This document shows, piece by piece, positions 4,369 through 5,684 of a stretch of DNA of 5,684 nt; positions within the stretch are counted from its first letter, which is position 1; each line of letters opens with the position of its first letter. This stretch comes from Erysipelotrichaceae bacterium (lineage in GTDB: Bacteria > Bacillota_I > Bacilli_A > Erysipelotrichales > Erysipelotrichaceae). Location: NCBI GenBank assembly GCA_024709285.1, contig JANJWY010000081.1:1-5684 (forward strand), in the 5' to 3' direction. The position numbers were made by a program, and so were the translations under genes. A model generated the notes under the pieces. That model saw only the letters and a list, made by a program, of their open reading frames with translations, was not told the DNA's origin and made no database searches.

Positions 4369-5202
4369 TTAACGGCGAATTTCAACTTTCCAGTGGCTTC
4401 CGTAACGGATTTGGTATATTTGCGCAAAACTGCCCTGACATACCGCAAACGCAAGGACCATCAGTTCATTGACATAAGCCACGGGCTTCCCTATCGGAAC
4501 CGACCCAAATGAAGAGCGAAACGGCAACGATTGTTGAAACACAACTTCATCATTATGGCGGATCGTTACATAAATATCATCTGTCAGTGAAAATCCGGCA
4601 TCGTAAATCAGCTGAATCGGAATATTTGACCAGACATTGCCAAAGTTGGGATCATCGATTTCCAGATGCCCGAAAATCATTTCATCGTTAATCCCATATG
4701 TCAAGGAAGGCAACAGAGTGATATCCTTGGGATCAAATGACTCACCCAGCTGTTGGAAGGTCAACTGACCCGATGCAAACTTTGCGCCGACATAACCGAA
4801 AATATCTCGTCCGTGAAATATGCTGGTGCCGGTGGTTGATGGCAACCGCAAATGCGGATGCAACTGCCGGATTTCGGCAATACCCTGATCTTGTGCAATG
4901 TGGGTCAGTGTGCCGTTATCGGGAGTAATCACCACATAGCCATCCTTCGTCAACGCGGCAACCCCTCTTCTTGCCGTACCGACACCCGGATCGACCACCG
5001 TGATAAACACGGTACCTTTGGGCCAAAATCGCATGGACTGATGCAAGCGGTATGAGGCCGACCAAATGTCATATTGAGGAATCTCATGAGTACCATCGGT
5101 AATATCCAAGGTCGGATCAATGGTTTTCATCACGCCTTTGGTAGACATGATAGCCCCTTCTTTATACGTCCAGTCGGTAATAAGTACGATCAATGGTTTC
5201 AT
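4369..5202 (-). CDS. S-adenosyl-L-methionine hydrolase (adenosine-forming), DUF62 family
   Basis: This 277-residue protein belongs to the SAM hydroxide adenosyltransferase family, which splits SAM with water into adenosine and methionine and is related to the fluorinase and chlorinase enzymes. Family motifs in order: LITD (7-10), GVMKTIDP (23-30), ITDGTHEIPQYDI (34-46), GTVFITVVDPGVGTARRG (63-80), VITPDNGTLT (91-100), FHGRDIFGYVGAKFASG (129-145) and a C-terminal domain from about 165. The catalytic set Asp71, Arg78 and His130 has the same spacing (7 and 52) as Asp68, Arg75 and His127 recalled for the Pyrococcus enzyme. The first motif is unusual, TDWTYKEGAI in place of TDFGxxD, as in a Bacillota subgroup with GA at this place. 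It lies 7 bases after the dipeptidase gene. Its AGGTG ribosome binding site overlaps that gene's TAG stop, so the two are cotranscribed and probably coupled. Confidence 0.92.
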   Translation of the reverse strand: MKPLIVLITDWTYKEGAIMSTKGVMKTIDPTLDITDGTHEIPQYDIWSASYRLHQSMRFWPKGTVFITVVDPGVGTARRGVAALTKDGYVVITPDNGTLTHIAQDQGIAEIRQLHPHLRLPSTTGTSIFHGRDIFGYVGAKFASGQLTFQQLGESFDPKDITLLPSLTYGINDEMIFGHLEIDDPNFGNVWSNIPIQLIYDAGFSLTDDIYVTIRHNDEVVFQQSLPFRSSFGSVPIGKPVAYVNELMVLAFAVCQGSFAQIYQIRYGSHWKVEIRR

Positions 5203-5209
5203 GACTCAC

Positions 5210-5684
5210 CTACACATTGGCGATGGCAATCATCGCCTCAATCATCATGTTCAACATATCTTTTAAATAAGACACTTCAATATACTCATCTTTCTGATGG
5301 GCAAGCATCGGTGTCGCAGAGCGAGGGTCCTTGATCCCATAGGGCACACATACCCCGTCATACATCTTCGCATACGTGACACCTCCACTGATCAATGGTA
5401 ACGATTCACGGTCATTGGTATATTCCTGATACACGCGGATGCACTCCCGGATAAACGGATTGCCCAAATCGGTCAACAATGCCCGGGCATCATAATCCAA
5501 CGTCACTTTGATGTCGTTCAATAACTCCTGAAGGTGAGCGGTTAAGGATGCGGAGTCTGCTCCCAACGGATAACGCACATCCACTTCTCCATAAAGAGTG
5601 CCGTTTTCAATGCGCAAAACATGTAACCCGCTGGTCAGATCTCCCATGACGGGATGATTAAAGTTTCCGTCAAACCCATGACCA
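5210..5684 (-). CDS. M20-family dipeptidase, PepV-like, C-terminal part
   Basis: The reading frame is open to the right edge, so only the last 157 residues are present. The visible part includes GHGFDGNFNHPVMGDLTSGL, then EVDVRYPLGAD (the N/DVRYP strand of the lid domain), a SGGVTYAKMYDGVCVPYG segment and AHQKDEYIEVSYLKDM near the end. These match the C-terminal region of PepV/Xaa-His dipeptidases, zinc enzymes that cleave dipeptides in the cytoplasm. The His of AHQKDEY is a metal ligand in PepV. The GGVTYAK segment has Val where GGGTYAR is usual. The N-terminal catalytic residues are outside the window. The gene is upstream of, and probably cotranscribed with, the SAM hydrolase. Confidence 0.88.
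   Translation of the reverse strand, partial: GHGFDGNFNHPVMGDLTSGLHVLRIENGTLYGEVDVRYPLGADSASLTAHLQELLNDIKVTLDYDARALLTDLGNPFIRECIRVYQEYTNDRESLPLISGGVTYAKMYDGVCVPYGIKDPRSATPMLAHQKDEYIEVSYLKDMLNMMIEAMIAIANV

Noticed and set aside
4318..5334. Several plus-strand open frames of 60-86 codons over the SAM hydrolase and dipeptidase genes
   Set aside because: They overlap well-supported genes, lack ribosome binding sites and give low-quality protein sequence.

Overview
The window is 5.7 kb in which all six genes lie on the minus strand, so it reads from right to left. Gene content and signals point to a Bacillota (Firmicutes) genome: a PepV-type dipeptidase, a DegV/FakB protein next to a DUF1836 protein, strong Shine-Dalgarno sites, sigma-A-type promoters and compact intrinsic terminators. 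An Erysipelotrichia-like or Bacilli-like host is plausible, but the sequence alone does not settle the class. I see no insertion sequence, CRISPR array, tRNA, rRNA or origin.

From right to left: (1) the C-terminal part of an M20 dipeptidase (PepV-like), cut by the window edge. Seven bases later comes a SAM hydrolase (DUF62 family) whose Asp-Arg-His catalytic residues are all present. These two form the end of an operon. (2) About 165 bases without a gene follow. They hold a stable hairpin, a long-range stem, two UCCCC motifs, a CU-rich tract and a strong terminator, and may be a small regulatory RNA or a structured 3' UTR. (3) A two-gene operon encodes a MerR-like DUF1836 protein and a DegV fatty-acid-binding protein that overlap by 8 bases. 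It has a clear promoter whose -35 lies between two 10-bp direct repeats. (4) The degV 3' region contains nested inverted repeats, an 18-nt pyrimidine tract and a perfect terminator. (5) A near-consensus promoter drives a structured leader of about 100 nt. The leader has a long hairpin with a C6 loop and then a UUCG-loop terminator that abuts the ribosome binding site of a Nudix hydrolase gene. This is the architecture of a transcription attenuator or riboswitch, and I could not match it to a known class. (6) A secreted protein has two PepSY domains and a 49-residue tail that is almost all aspartate and glutamate. Its last codons also appear to form one arm of its own terminator. (7) A membrane sensor with an extracellular Cache-like domain is cut at the left edge. 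It is probably an AraC/YesS-type regulator or a histidine kinase.

The genes do not form one pathway. They look like a chromosomal run of short housekeeping and envelope or signalling transcription units, each with its own promoter and terminator. The most interesting material is non-coding: the Nudix leader RNA, the two CU-rich structured 3' regions (which share a 14-bp box placed next to a stop codon), and the candidate operators at the DUF1836 and sensor promoters.
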